A stretch of 64,000 nucleotides of DNA from Nevskia ramosa DSM 11499 (GTDB taxonomy: Bacteria > Pseudomonadota > Gammaproteobacteria > Nevskiales > Nevskiaceae), in contig NZ_ATVI01000007.1 of assembly GCF_000420645.1 (NCBI RefSeq), positions 310,001 to 374,000 on the forward strand. The letters are read 5' to 3'. Shown in pieces: positions 28,915-37,810 of this stretch (the first letter of the stretch is position 1; each line of letters begins with the position of its first letter). Made by a program: the position numbers and the translations under genes. The notes under the pieces are model-generated. The model had not been told where the DNA came from, did no database searches, and worked only from the letters and a program-made list of their open reading frames with translations.

Positions 28915-29148
28915 CTAGAGGTCCAGGATCTTGCGCACCGCGCCGCGCAGCAGTAGCGGCACGTGGCTGAGCGACTCCGTCAGCGCCGCGTCGACCTGCG
29001 TCTTCTGGCGCCGCTTGGCGTCGCTCAGCAGCGTGGCCAGCTGGGCCAGCTGCTTCGGATCGAGCCCGTCCAGGCCTGCGGGCGGCGCTCGATCGAGCGC
29101 TGCCCGCAGCGCGTCCAGCGATGCGCTGCGTGAATCAGCCTTGGCCAT
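28915..29148 (-). CDS. Small helical protein in the RND operon
   Basis: 77 residues, charged and helical (LDALRAALDRAPPAGLDGLD, KQLAQLATLLSDAKRRQKTQ). It lies tightly between the RND permease (12 bases upstream) and the helical-repeat gene (3 bases downstream), so translation and a shared function are likely. No family is recognised. Confidence 0.6.
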   Translation of the reverse strand: MAKADSRSASLDALRAALDRAPPAGLDGLDPKQLAQLATLLSDAKRRQKTQVDAALTESLSHVPLLLRGAVRKILDL

Positions 29149-29160
29149 TGAAGAACTTAC

Positions 29161-31755
29161 TCAATGCGCTGTCTTGGCCGGCGCCAGATTCTTCGGCATC
29201 GTCGCTGGCGCCTCGCCAGGCTTCGGCGGGAACAGGAACGCGGCGATCGCCGGTAGACCGAGCACGGCACCGAACATGTTGGCAGTGAACATGAACAGCA
29301 GCAGCAGGCCCATGTCGATCTGGAACTGGAGCTGCGACAGCAGCCAGGTCGAGACCGATGCGGCCAAGGTGATGCCGGTGAAGATCACCGCCTTGCCAGT
29401 GCCGCGCAGCGTCTCGAAGTACGCCACCCGCAGGCTCTTGCCTTCCTTCAGGCCGGACATCAGCACGCCGTAGACGTAGATGCCGTAGTCGACGCCGATA
29501 CCGACCGCGAGCGCCAGCACCGGCAAGGTCGCTACCTTCATGCCGATATCGAGCTCGGCCATCACCGCGTAGCCCATCTCGGAAACCAGGGCCAGCGGCA
29601 GGATGATGCAGACAATCGCCTGCCATTCGCGGAAGCACATCCACAGCAGCACCAGGATCACGGCGTAGACCAGCAGCACGACTCTGCCTTCCTGCTCGTG
29701 GACCACTTCATTGGTCGCGGCCATCACGCCGACATTGCCGGTGGCCAGCGCGAAGTTGACCGGGCAATCCTTGGTCATGCCTTCATAGGCCGTCTTCAGA
29801 TCCGTCTGCTTCTTGCGTGCCGCGTCGAGCACTTCGGCCGTGGCAGTATCGCCGAGCTTGAACACTTCGCCATTCGAGGCCTTGAGCTTCTGGAAAGTGT
29901 CGTACTTGGTCGCGCAGTATTCCGGCTTCGTATCGGGTGCCTTGGCGTAGAAGTCCGCGGCGTTCTCGGCGTTGAACTTCTTCACTTCCTCGACGATGTG
30001 GCTGATCGTTTCGGCCTTGTGATCCTTGGTGAACAGATAGATCGCCAGGGCATCGCAATCATCGTTGAGCAGGCCGGTGGAAGTCGGCACCAAGGCGGTG
30101 GCCTGGGCCAGCGCAAACTGGTTGCGCGGCAGCACCAGCGCGTTGAGACGTCCTTCCGAAAGGCCCTGATAGACAAGCTTGGCGAAGGTCAGCAGCGACA
30201 GCGTCGACTGCACGCCGGCAGTGTTTTCCATCTTCCAGGCGAAGCGATCGGCCTGATCCATCAGCTGATAGCTGACGCAGCCGTTCGGCTTGGTTTCGGC
30301 GATCACCTTGAAGATGTCGACGGCGATCTGGAAGTTGTCGGTGATCGCATTGAAGTCCTGATTGAAGCGCGAGTCCGGACGCAGTTCGGGCACGCCTTTC
30401 AACGCGTCGCCCACCTTCAGATCCGCCTTGCCCCACAGCGCCCAGCCGAGCATCGCACCGCAGGCCACCATCACCCCGGTTGCCACTGCCGGCTTGGTGA
30501 CGCCGGACAGCCACCACCAGATCGGATCGAGCTTGGCGTCCTTCTTGGTCTGTCGATCGATGAAGGCATTGACGTCCTTCAGCTTGATCATGGTCAGCCA
30601 GATCGGCACGAACATCTTGTTGGCGACGATGATCGCCAGGCCGCCGAGCACGGCGTTGATCGACATCTCCTGGATGATCTGGATCTTGATCAGATAGATC
30701 GTCGCGAAGCCGGCGACATCGGTCAGCAGCGCAATGGTGCCGGCGATCGCCAGGCGGCGGAAGGTTTCCAGCGAGGCATCGAAACTGGATTTGCCGGCAT
30801 GGACCTCATCGACCCAGGCGTTGACGTACTGCACGCCATGACTGACCGAGACCGCCAGAATCAGGAACGGCACCAGGATCGCGAACGGATCGACGCCGAA
30901 GCCGAGCGTCTTCAGCAAGCCCATTTCCCAGACCACGGCGACCACGGACGAGAACAGCGGAATCATCGCCAGCTTGAACGAGCCGCAATAGATCCAGAGC
31001 AGGAAGCCGGTGATGATCAGGGTCAGACCGAAGAAGCCGGCGACTTCGAGCGACGCCTTGGTCATGTCATCGACGATCTTCGCAAAGCCGATGATGTGGA
31101 CCTTGATGCCGTCCTTTTCGTACTTGGCGCGCAGTTCTTCGAGGTACTGGCCGACTTTCAGATAGTCGAGTTTCTCGCCGGTCTGCGGATCTATTTCCAG
31201 CAGTTCGGTGAGGATCATCGCGCCGCGCTGATCGTTGGTGACGATACGGCCGATCACCTGCGCCTTGGCAACGTTGGACTTCACCTTCTGCAGCACTTCC
31301 GGCGTTGGCGCGTAGTCCGGCGGAATCACCGTGGCGCCGCTCAGGCCGCCTTCGATGTTCTCGACGTAATTGACGTTCGGGGTGAACAGCGAAGTGACCT
31401 TCGCGCGGTCAACACCGGGCATGAAGAACACTTCATCGGTAGCCTTCTGCAAGGTGCCCATGAACTCCGGCGTGTAGATATCGCCGGTTCCTTCGTCCTT
31501 GATCAGCGCCACCAGCACCGTATTGGCACCGCCGAAATCCCGGTAGTACTCGCGGAATTTCTCCATGTACGGATGTTCCAGCGGCACCGATTTCAGCCAG
31601 CCGGCATCCGGCTTCAGGCGCGCCATCTGAACCGTGAACAGCAGGGTCAGGATGATCAGGATCCAGTGCGTCATCTGACGCCGGCCATAGATGATCGGCT
31701 CGACCGCCCTGAGAATCTTGTCGGCCCAGACGCCGCCTACTGCTGCACCTGCCAT
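29161..31755 (-). CDS. RND superfamily (MMPL/patched-like) transporter
   Basis: 864 residues with twelve predicted membrane helices in the RND arrangement: one near residue 30, a large periplasmic loop, a block of five from about 235, then the same again (one near 430, five from about 690). Segments such as FLILAVSVSHGVQYVNAWVD and LALAVGIGVDYGIYVYGVLM are the duplicated proton-relay helices, the second with the usual acidic residue. It is a lone permease of the hydrophobe-exporter type, not an AcrB pump. With the DUF1302, DUF1329 and Ycf48-like proteins upstream it probably moves a lipid or sterol-like compound across the envelope. Confidence 0.88.
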   Translation of the reverse strand: MAGAAVGGVWADKILRAVEPIIYGRRQMTHWILIILTLLFTVQMARLKPDAGWLKSVPLEHPYMEKFREYYRDFGGANTVLVALIKDEGTGDIYTPEFMGTLQKATDEVFFMPGVDRAKVTSLFTPNVNYVENIEGGLSGATVIPPDYAPTPEVLQKVKSNVAKAQVIGRIVTNDQRGAMILTELLEIDPQTGEKLDYLKVGQYLEELRAKYEKDGIKVHIIGFAKIVDDMTKASLEVAGFFGLTLIITGFLLWIYCGSFKLAMIPLFSSVVAVVWEMGLLKTLGFGVDPFAILVPFLILAVSVSHGVQYVNAWVDEVHAGKSSFDASLETFRRLAIAGTIALLTDVAGFATIYLIKIQIIQEMSINAVLGGLAIIVANKMFVPIWLTMIKLKDVNAFIDRQTKKDAKLDPIWWWLSGVTKPAVATGVMVACGAMLGWALWGKADLKVGDALKGVPELRPDSRFNQDFNAITDNFQIAVDIFKVIAETKPNGCVSYQLMDQADRFAWKMENTAGVQSTLSLLTFAKLVYQGLSEGRLNALVLPRNQFALAQATALVPTSTGLLNDDCDALAIYLFTKDHKAETISHIVEEVKKFNAENAADFYAKAPDTKPEYCATKYDTFQKLKASNGEVFKLGDTATAEVLDAARKKQTDLKTAYEGMTKDCPVNFALATGNVGVMAATNEVVHEQEGRVVLLVYAVILVLLWMCFREWQAIVCIILPLALVSEMGYAVMAELDIGMKVATLPVLALAVGIGVDYGIYVYGVLMSGLKEGKSLRVAYFETLRGTGKAVIFTGITLAASVSTWLLSQLQFQIDMGLLLLFMFTANMFGAVLGLPAIAAFLFPPKPGEAPATMPKNLAPAKTAH

Positions 31756-31796
31756 ATGCCTTCTCCGCTTCTAGTTCTAGTGGTGTCGCGCAGCAA

Positions 31797-32897
31797 TCAG
31801 TTCGGAAGGGCGAGCAGTTTCACGCCCGACGTGCCGACCACGATCAGGCCGTCCGCGGCAGCCAGTCCCATGTTCATGTTGATGTTGGTCGGCAGGTTGA
31901 CTCTCGTCAGTGCGCCCGCTTCCACATCCGCCTTCATCACCCGGCCGTTGGCGCCGAACAGCAGCACCGTGCCGTCCTCACCGACCGAGCCACCGAACAG
32001 GCTTTCGGTGTCGTTCGAAGCCAGGCGCTTCCAGCCGGCGACCTCGCTGACCGGGTTTGCGTTCTGCCCCGAGGCTTCGGGATTGGCGGCCAGTTCGCGC
32101 AGCGCGGCGAGATCGGCCTCGCTGAGTCCCGGCGCCTTTGCGACATCGACGATATGAAAGGCGTTGCCACGCAGGCCGAAGGCGATCGCGCCATTGGTAC
32201 CCACCGGCACCACGCCGAAGTAGGAGCCGGTGTACGGCGACTTCAACTGCTTCCAGGTACTGCCCTGATCGGCCGAGTGGGCGAGAAAGCCGCGCTCGCC
32301 GGTGAGCAGCAGGCTGCCGTCACCGAGCTTGATCAGGTTGTAGAGATTCGGTTGATCTTCGAAAACCGGCGATTCGACCGCTTCCCAGGTCTTGCCGCCA
32401 TCCGCCGTGCGCTTGAGCACGCCGTTGCCGCCAGCGACGAGACCGTTGCTGGCATCGAGAAACAGGATGTCGAACCAAGGCTTGCCCCAGGCCGCATCGA
32501 ACTGGGCCAGGGTCCAGCTCTTGCCACCGTCGGTGGTGTCCAGAATGGTGCCGTCGTAGCCCACGGCCCAGCCGTGCGTGTCATCGAGAAAACGGACGCG
32601 CACCAGGGTTGCATCGGCCGGCGTCAGGACCTGTTTCCAGACCTTGCCATCGGCAGACAACAGCACGCCGCCGCGCTGACCGACGGCCACATAACCGTCG
32701 CCCGCCTTGGCCAGGCTCAGGATCAGGCCGGACGTGGCGCGAGGCGCGATCACTGCAGGACGCGGCACCAGTGTCGTATCGACGCCAGTGTCTTCAGCCT
32801 CTTCCTCCTGTGCCAGCAGATAGACCGGGAAGGCAAACGCAGCAACGATTGCAGAGGCCAGAACGGCCTTCTGCAGAGTGATTCGGTGACGATTCAT
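31797..32897 (-). CDS. Secreted Ycf48-like/BNR-repeat beta-propeller protein
   Basis: 366 residues from ATG 32897 with a GGGGGAG ribosome site 4 bases upstream. Residues 1-30 form a signal peptide (FAFPVYLLAQ). The mature part is a propeller with Asp-box/BNR motifs TTDGGKSWTLAQF, TADGGKTWEAVES and SADQGSTWKQLKS, the fold of Ycf48/HCF136 assembly factors and exo-sialidase-like proteins. It lacks a recognisable catalytic site and is likely a periplasmic scaffold or ligand-binding partner of the RND permease encoded 41 bases downstream. Confidence 0.85.
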   Translation of the reverse strand: MNRHRITLQKAVLASAIVAAFAFPVYLLAQEEEAEDTGVDTTLVPRPAVIAPRATSGLILSLAKAGDGYVAVGQRGGVLLSADGKVWKQVLTPADATLVRVRFLDDTHGWAVGYDGTILDTTDGGKSWTLAQFDAAWGKPWFDILFLDASNGLVAGGNGVLKRTADGGKTWEAVESPVFEDQPNLYNLIKLGDGSLLLTGERGFLAHSADQGSTWKQLKSPYTGSYFGVVPVGTNGAIAFGLRGNAFHIVDVAKAPGLSEADLAALRELAANPEASGQNANPVSEVAGWKRLASNDTESLFGGSVGEDGTVLLFGANGRVMKADVEAGALTRVNLPTNINMNMGLAAADGLIVVGTSGVKLLALPN

Positions 32898-32977
32898 GAA
32901 CTCCCCCGGTGTACTGGCGACACCTTGCGCACAGGCCGGCGAGTCGCCTCGCCGGCCGCGACGCTTGCGATGATTTG

Positions 32978-34525
32978 TTACTTGGACTGCGACTTGCGGT
33001 TCAGGCTGCCCGGCGAGAAGTAGTCGTCCTTGAAGGTGATCTTGAAGTCCGAGATCTTGTCTTCGTTCGACAGCGCGGTGACGAAGTAGCGGCCGCTCTG
33101 CAGGTCGTAGATGACTTCCGGAATGCCGGTGACGGTCGGCACGAATGGCACCGAGATCAGCTGCGCTTCCTGCACCTTCCAGAGCTGGTCACGGGTGTCG
33201 TAGTCATCCACCGCGGCAATTGCCCAGCTGTCTTCATCGACATAGAAGCGACGCTTCTTGAACTGGTGACGCAGGCCGGCACGCAGCGTGGCCTCGACGA
33301 CCCAGACGCGGTGCAACTCGTAGCGCGACAGGTTCTGGTTGATGTGGCCCGGACGGATGATGTCGTTGTACTTGATCAGCGGCGCGTTGATCAGGAACGA
33401 GTTGTAGGCGATGTACATCTCCTTCTTGCCCACCAGCTTCCAGTCGTAACGATCCAGCGCGCCGTTGAACACGTCGACCTGATCGTTGAACTGTTCGCCA
33501 TCGGTGCCAATGTAGGGATTGTCGTAACCGACATCCGGCGCCTTGTTCACGCGGCCGAGGCCGGGGTTGAAGATCCAGGCATTGCGGCCCGAGCCTTCGG
33601 CACCCGAGGTTTCATGCACCAGGGTCAGCTGACCGGCGACCTTGGCTGGAGCGACGACATTCGAGAGGTAGTACAGCAGGATCTTGGTGCCCGGATTGGC
33701 TTCGGCAAGATTCGCGTACTTGAACTTCACGTCTTCGATCAGCTTGGTGATCTTGTACGTGCCATCGGCCTTGACCACGGCCTGGTTGTTGTAGCGCTTC
33801 ACGGCCGAACCGCGGTAACGCATCTTGTGATTCCAGATCACCTCGGCGCCGCTCTTCGGAATCGGGAACGGGAAGCCGAGCACGGCACCGTTCACTTCAT
33901 CGGTGCCGACCAGTTCAGAGGTCGTCGCGTTCTTGATCGTCGCGGCATTGATCTCGTCCGGGAAGAACGCCGAGCGCAAGGTCGGGTAGACGATCATCTT
34001 GTAGGTCGGGTACTTGGCGAACATCGCCTTCTGCCCTTCCGTCAGCTTGTCGCCGTACTTGGCGACATCGGCCTTGGTGATGATGAACAGCGGCTTTTCG
34101 AACTTGCCACCGCCACCGATCTGCTGGCGCTGCTTGGTCGCCAGCTTGCCGAGCTCAGGCGGCAACTTGGCGATGATGTCGTCGATCTGCTTGGAGATCT
34201 TCGGGTAATCCGCGAGCGTGAAGGTATCGAGATACTTCAGCAGCGCGGCGAAATCGCCCGGGCTCTTGCCGCGAACCACTTCAAACTGCTGGCGCAGTTC
34301 TTCGAGCTTGGCAGGCGTCAGCGCCCGCACTTCGGCATCGAAGTTCGCGCCGCCGACCCAGGCCGGAATCGACCCGTCGGCATTGGCACCGGCAACGGCG
34401 CCGACCGGCGTCAGTTCCTTGCCCAGTTTCGCGGCTTCCTCGGCGCTCGCCTTGGCGTATGCATTGGCGCTGGCAGCCAAGCCAACGGCGCCTGCCAACA
34501 TGAACAAACCTGCTTGTTTGAACAT
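32978..34525 (-). CDS. DUF1329 periplasmic protein
   Basis: 515 residues from ATG 34525, fixed by GAGGAG 7 bases upstream and a signal peptide (FMLAGAVGLAASANAYAK). The DUF1329 family is recognisable by ELTPVGAVAGANADGSIPAW near the mature N-terminus and the C-terminal LNRKSQSK region. These proteins have a LolA/LolB-like fold by family knowledge and so are suspected lipid carriers. The gene follows the outer-membrane DUF1302 gene after 178 bases. Confidence 0.9.
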   Translation of the reverse strand: MFKQAGLFMLAGAVGLAASANAYAKASAEEAAKLGKELTPVGAVAGANADGSIPAWVGGANFDAEVRALTPAKLEELRQQFEVVRGKSPGDFAALLKYLDTFTLADYPKISKQIDDIIAKLPPELGKLATKQRQQIGGGGKFEKPLFIITKADVAKYGDKLTEGQKAMFAKYPTYKMIVYPTLRSAFFPDEINAATIKNATTSELVGTDEVNGAVLGFPFPIPKSGAEVIWNHKMRYRGSAVKRYNNQAVVKADGTYKITKLIEDVKFKYANLAEANPGTKILLYYLSNVVAPAKVAGQLTLVHETSGAEGSGRNAWIFNPGLGRVNKAPDVGYDNPYIGTDGEQFNDQVDVFNGALDRYDWKLVGKKEMYIAYNSFLINAPLIKYNDIIRPGHINQNLSRYELHRVWVVEATLRAGLRHQFKKRRFYVDEDSWAIAAVDDYDTRDQLWKVQEAQLISVPFVPTVTGIPEVIYDLQSGRYFVTALSNEDKISDFKITFKDDYFSPGSLNRKSQSK

Positions 34526-34674
34526 CGTCAATCTCCTCACAAGAAAACATGGCCTGCTGATGCTGCTCCGGGAAACCGGCGCCTTTGCCGCCTTTCGGGG
34601 AACAACGGTGACGGTCGAAGCCGAACGCGCGTCAGGCGGCTTGGCAAGGACCGGATCCACTCGTAGAAAACTGA

Positions 34675-34695
34675 CCCGGCCAAGGCTGCACCGGG
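34675..34695 (-). terminator. Weak hairpin between the DUF1302 and DUF1329 genes
   Basis: CCCGG (34691-34695 on the minus strand) and CCGGG (34675-34679) form a 5-bp stem followed, on the minus strand, by TCAGTTTTC. It lies 9 bases after the DUF1302 stop. It may attenuate rather than end transcription into the downstream genes. Confidence 0.35.
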
Positions 34696-34703
34696 CTTTC
34701 CAA

Positions 34704-36887
34704 TCAGAACGTGTAGCCGATCTGGAGCGCGATCACGTCGCGATCCCGCTGGGTGTTGACGGTGCCGCCACCGGTGGAACCCTGATAGATCAACTGACCC
34801 GACCAGGGACCGCCGTTCTCGATCTCGGTGGAAACCGCATAGCTGATGGTGCCCTCGATGAAATTCTGCACCGGCAATGGCGAGATGCCATAGAAATCGT
34901 GGCCGAAGTAGATCGCCGGCTTGAAGTTCAGGCCCGCCAGCAGATTGTTGTACTCGAAGCGGGTCAGGATGCGGTAACCCGCCGAAAAGCTTGAGGCAAA
35001 GCCGCTGGTCTGCTGTGTCGGGTTCAACGAGCGCGTGTCCGGCTGGCCGTTGACCTGGCCGGTGCCGTCGGCGCCCGGGCTGGCATGCGTTCCGTTGTTG
35101 TCACCGCCTTCCAACTGCAGACGGCTGCGGTTCGGCATGCCGTAGATATGGGTCATGCCCAGTTCGGTGAGGATGATCACCTGATCAGCGCCGAACGGAT
35201 TTTCCGAGGCACCGATGGCGCGAATGCCGGTGATGTCGAGCTGATCGACGACGAAGCGCTCATAGCCGTTGATACGCTGATTCGGCTGGATCTCGATGCC
35301 GCGATAGCGCGACAGGAAATCCGGCACTGCACTGCGTGATGCCGGCAGAGTGACGTTCTGAGCGAATGCTGGCACCAGCACCGGCAGACCATTCAGCAGC
35401 GCCGCCAGCTGGCCCAGCAGTTCCTGCGGGTTCGAGCTGCCGATGTCGCCGATCGAGCCGCGCAGCGAGGCGATCGTCTGCTGGATGAAATCCTGGGAAA
35501 GCCCCAGCGTGATGTCCTGTCGCGGCAGCGACGGCTGCAGACCCGCGAAGAACACGTCGCTGGCCGATACCTGCAGCGGCATGTTCGGGCGGATCGAGTA
35601 CTCACCCGCCAGCGACCATTTGCCGACGTTGGTGTTGAAGCTCATGCCGAACACCTGGATGTTCTCCGGATAGGCGAAGAACACCTGCTCGGAATCGATC
35701 GGTGCCGGCTCCAGGCCGGTCTGCGGATTCAGGCCGACGAAACCCTTGCACGCGGTGAACGCCTCGACGAAGCCCGCAGCGTTGCGGGCGCAGGATTCGT
35801 TGGTGGCGATGACGCTGAAGTAAGGCAGGCGGCTGTGATAGTTCAGGCCGTAGAAGCCCAGCTCGGTACCGCCGTTGAAATCGGGCAGATACCAGGTCAG
35901 CTTGGCACCGACCTGCCCCTGATTGTTCGGCTGCGCAAACTTCAGCGGCAACACGTTGGCCGTGAACGACGAATTGGAGATCGCGTTGATCGGGAACGGG
36001 ATGCGCTGCAGGCGATTCGGATCCTCATGGAACTGGCCGAGACCGATCAGGAACTCGGAGCGCTTGTAGAAATCGATGTTCGAGTAGAACGCGCCACCGG
36101 GATCCGGATTCACCGGGCGCCAGGCGAGCTGGTAGATGAAATCCAGCGACATGCCGTCGGTGAGCTGGGTATTCAGGGTGATCAGCGGCACCGACCGAAA
36201 CACTTCGTTGATCGGCGTGCCCGGCTGATGCAGCAGGCGCGCATCCGGCGGCTGCAGTTCGTTGATCGAGTTCAGCACCACGAAGGTCGATTCGCCCCAG
36301 CGGATGTGCTGGTAGCCGACGGTCGCGTTGAAATCGTGCTCGAACAGCTGGAAGGACTTGCCGATGAAGGCATCCTTGATCTGGATATCCTGCGCAAGCG
36401 GGCTGCCGAGCCGGTACGGGCGGCCAGTGGTCGACGGCTGGAAGGTCGTGTCCGGATGGCTTTCGTTGAAGCGGAAATTGACCGGATCGAAGAAGGCGAT
36501 GGCGCCGATCTTGAAGGTGTAATCGCCGTAGGTGCCGTTCAGGTCGGTCGAGAACTTGGTGATCGCGGCCACCGGGTTCCACTGCCGGTAGTTCAGGTCA
36601 CCGTCATCCTTGTTCGAGCCGATGAAGGCGCCGGGCGCGTCGACCAGGCGCTGATTGGGCGCTGGATCTCCGGCGAACGAAAGGCAGCCGTCCGGACACA
36701 GGCTCGGATTGACGTTGAGCTTGCCGATGAGACGGGAGTCGGCTTTCTCGGTACGGAACGCACTGCCCACCGATAGCGTGCTCTTCCAGGCGCCAGTGAG
36801 TTCCCCATACTCGAAATCGATTGCCCGCGACGGCGCATGAAACGCCAGTACAGCCAGTGCCACGCCGCCCATCAGCTTGTGTTTCAT
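34704..36887 (-). CDS. DUF1302 outer-membrane beta-barrel protein
   Basis: 727 residues from ATG 36887, supported by GAGGAG 5 bases upstream and a signal peptide ending at APSRA. The DUF1302 family is shown by IDFEYGELTGAWKSTLSVGS, ALRTE-like RTEKADSRLIGK, repeated amphipathic strands with NYRQW, YQHIRWGES and the C-terminal aromatic IALQIGYTF that ends in F, as outer-membrane barrels do. Long loops carry the variable sequence. It is the probable outer-membrane port of the TetR-controlled system. Confidence 0.9.
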   Translation of the reverse strand: MKHKLMGGVALAVLAFHAPSRAIDFEYGELTGAWKSTLSVGSAFRTEKADSRLIGKLNVNPSLCPDGCLSFAGDPAPNQRLVDAPGAFIGSNKDDGDLNYRQWNPVAAITKFSTDLNGTYGDYTFKIGAIAFFDPVNFRFNESHPDTTFQPSTTGRPYRLGSPLAQDIQIKDAFIGKSFQLFEHDFNATVGYQHIRWGESTFVVLNSINELQPPDARLLHQPGTPINEVFRSVPLITLNTQLTDGMSLDFIYQLAWRPVNPDPGGAFYSNIDFYKRSEFLIGLGQFHEDPNRLQRIPFPINAISNSSFTANVLPLKFAQPNNQGQVGAKLTWYLPDFNGGTELGFYGLNYHSRLPYFSVIATNESCARNAAGFVEAFTACKGFVGLNPQTGLEPAPIDSEQVFFAYPENIQVFGMSFNTNVGKWSLAGEYSIRPNMPLQVSASDVFFAGLQPSLPRQDITLGLSQDFIQQTIASLRGSIGDIGSSNPQELLGQLAALLNGLPVLVPAFAQNVTLPASRSAVPDFLSRYRGIEIQPNQRINGYERFVVDQLDITGIRAIGASENPFGADQVIILTELGMTHIYGMPNRSRLQLEGGDNNGTHASPGADGTGQVNGQPDTRSLNPTQQTSGFASSFSAGYRILTRFEYNNLLAGLNFKPAIYFGHDFYGISPLPVQNFIEGTISYAVSTEIENGGPWSGQLIYQGSTGGGTVNTQRDRDVIALQIGYTF

Positions 36888-36909
36888 CAGCTCTCCTCTC
36901 CACTGTCGG

Positions 36910-36929
36910 CGCCGTATCAGTGCACGGCG
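36910..36929. promoter_or_regulatory. Inverted repeat between tetR and the DUF1302 gene
   Basis: CGCCGT (36910-36915) and ACGGCG (36924-36929) with an 8-base centre lie 22 bases upstream of the DUF1302 ATG, within its 105-base leader. It may be a second binding site for the upstream TetR protein or an mRNA hairpin. Confidence 0.35.
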
Positions 36930-36992
36930 TTTATTGTTGCCCGGGTGATGCTCGCGCTTTTTTGATGAACGGAGTGCCGCCAGGTAAAGCAA

Positions 36993-37706
36993 TCAGGCGC
37001 CGAGCAAGCCTCGGCCAACGAAATGCACGTAGTCACGAATCAGGTCGTCGAAGCGACCGGTATACAGCGGAACACCGCCCGAAAACGGCGCATGTCGCAG
37101 CGTGCCGATCACGGTCAGGCCGTAGACCGTCGAACTGAGCCCCAGCAGCAACTGCAACTGCAACTTGTCGCGCGGCTTGTCCGGCATCTGCGCCGCCAGA
37201 CGAGCCTCGATCGGCACCAGAAAGGAGGCCACCTGTTTCAACAGCAGCGCCTGACCGGCGTCATCGCCATCCGCGGCAAGACGGGCGATGAAACGGATGG
37301 CATCGCGCCCGGTTTCATCGGTGTGGAAGACCCGGATCAGCGGAATGACCAGCGCTTCGACGAGATCTTCCGTGGTCAGGCTGCCACTGCGCTCCCGCTC
37401 GGCAATCATCGCCAGCGAAGCGTCGAAATGCGGCTCGAACAGCTTGTGAACAAAATCGGCGATGGCGGCGATCAGGCCCTGCCGATCATTGAAGTGATAG
37501 TGAATGGCCGACTGATTCGCCTGCCCGGCTTTCTGCACGATCTCGCGCAGCGACACCGCGCCGATCGAGCGTTCGCCATACAACTTCATCGCACCGCGGA
37601 TCAGCGCCTCACGCGTGCCTGCCACGCCATCCAGGGCACGCGAGCGCGTCGCTTTCAGCTTCGCGGGCTTGTGCTCGGTGGTGGATTTTTTGACGGCCAT
37701 CAGCAT
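36993..37706 (-). CDS. TetR-family transcriptional regulator
   Basis: 237 residues from ATG 37706; a second ATG at 37700 is equally likely. A lysine-rich N-terminal extension precedes the TetR helix-turn-helix (GTREALIRGAMKLYGERSIG, SLREIVQKAGQANQSAIHYHF, with H-Y-F as the recognition end). The C-terminal ligand-binding domain (about 75-230) includes DETGRDAIRFIARLAADGDD. It is divergent from the methyltransferase gene and 105 bases upstream of the DUF1302 gene, so it likely controls the transport operon in response to a hydrophobic ligand. Confidence 0.92.
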   Translation of the reverse strand: MLMAVKKSTTEHKPAKLKATRSRALDGVAGTREALIRGAMKLYGERSIGAVSLREIVQKAGQANQSAIHYHFNDRQGLIAAIADFVHKLFEPHFDASLAMIAERERSGSLTTEDLVEALVIPLIRVFHTDETGRDAIRFIARLAADGDDAGQALLLKQVASFLVPIEARLAAQMPDKPRDKLQLQLLLGLSSTVYGLTVIGTLRHAPFSGGVPLYTGRFDDLIRDYVHFVGRGLLGA

Positions 37707-37730
37707 GAGCGAGAAACTGGCTCCAGCATT

Positions 37731-37758
37731 AATGCGATGTCATTACGATAGACGCATT
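37731..37758. promoter_or_regulatory. Candidate TetR operator in the tetR/methyltransferase divergent promoter
   Basis: AATGCG (37731-37736) and CGCATT (37753-37758) are perfect 6-base arms around a 16-base centre, 25 bases upstream of the tetR start. The length (28 bases) and position suit autoregulation. Confidence 0.4.
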
Positions 37759-37810
37759 CCGCTTTCTGCGGCAAGCCCGCCGTGAACATTTTTTGAGGGA
37801 GTGTCCTTAC

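Noticed and set aside
29698-32157. An 819-codon open frame on the plus strand opposite the RND permease, and similar long frames opposite guaA, guaB, the aminotransferase and the MoxR cluster
   Set aside because: The encoded sequences are rich in R, H, Q and A without hydrophobic cores or known motifs. They mirror the codon structure of well-identified genes on the other strand, a common effect in GC-rich DNA.
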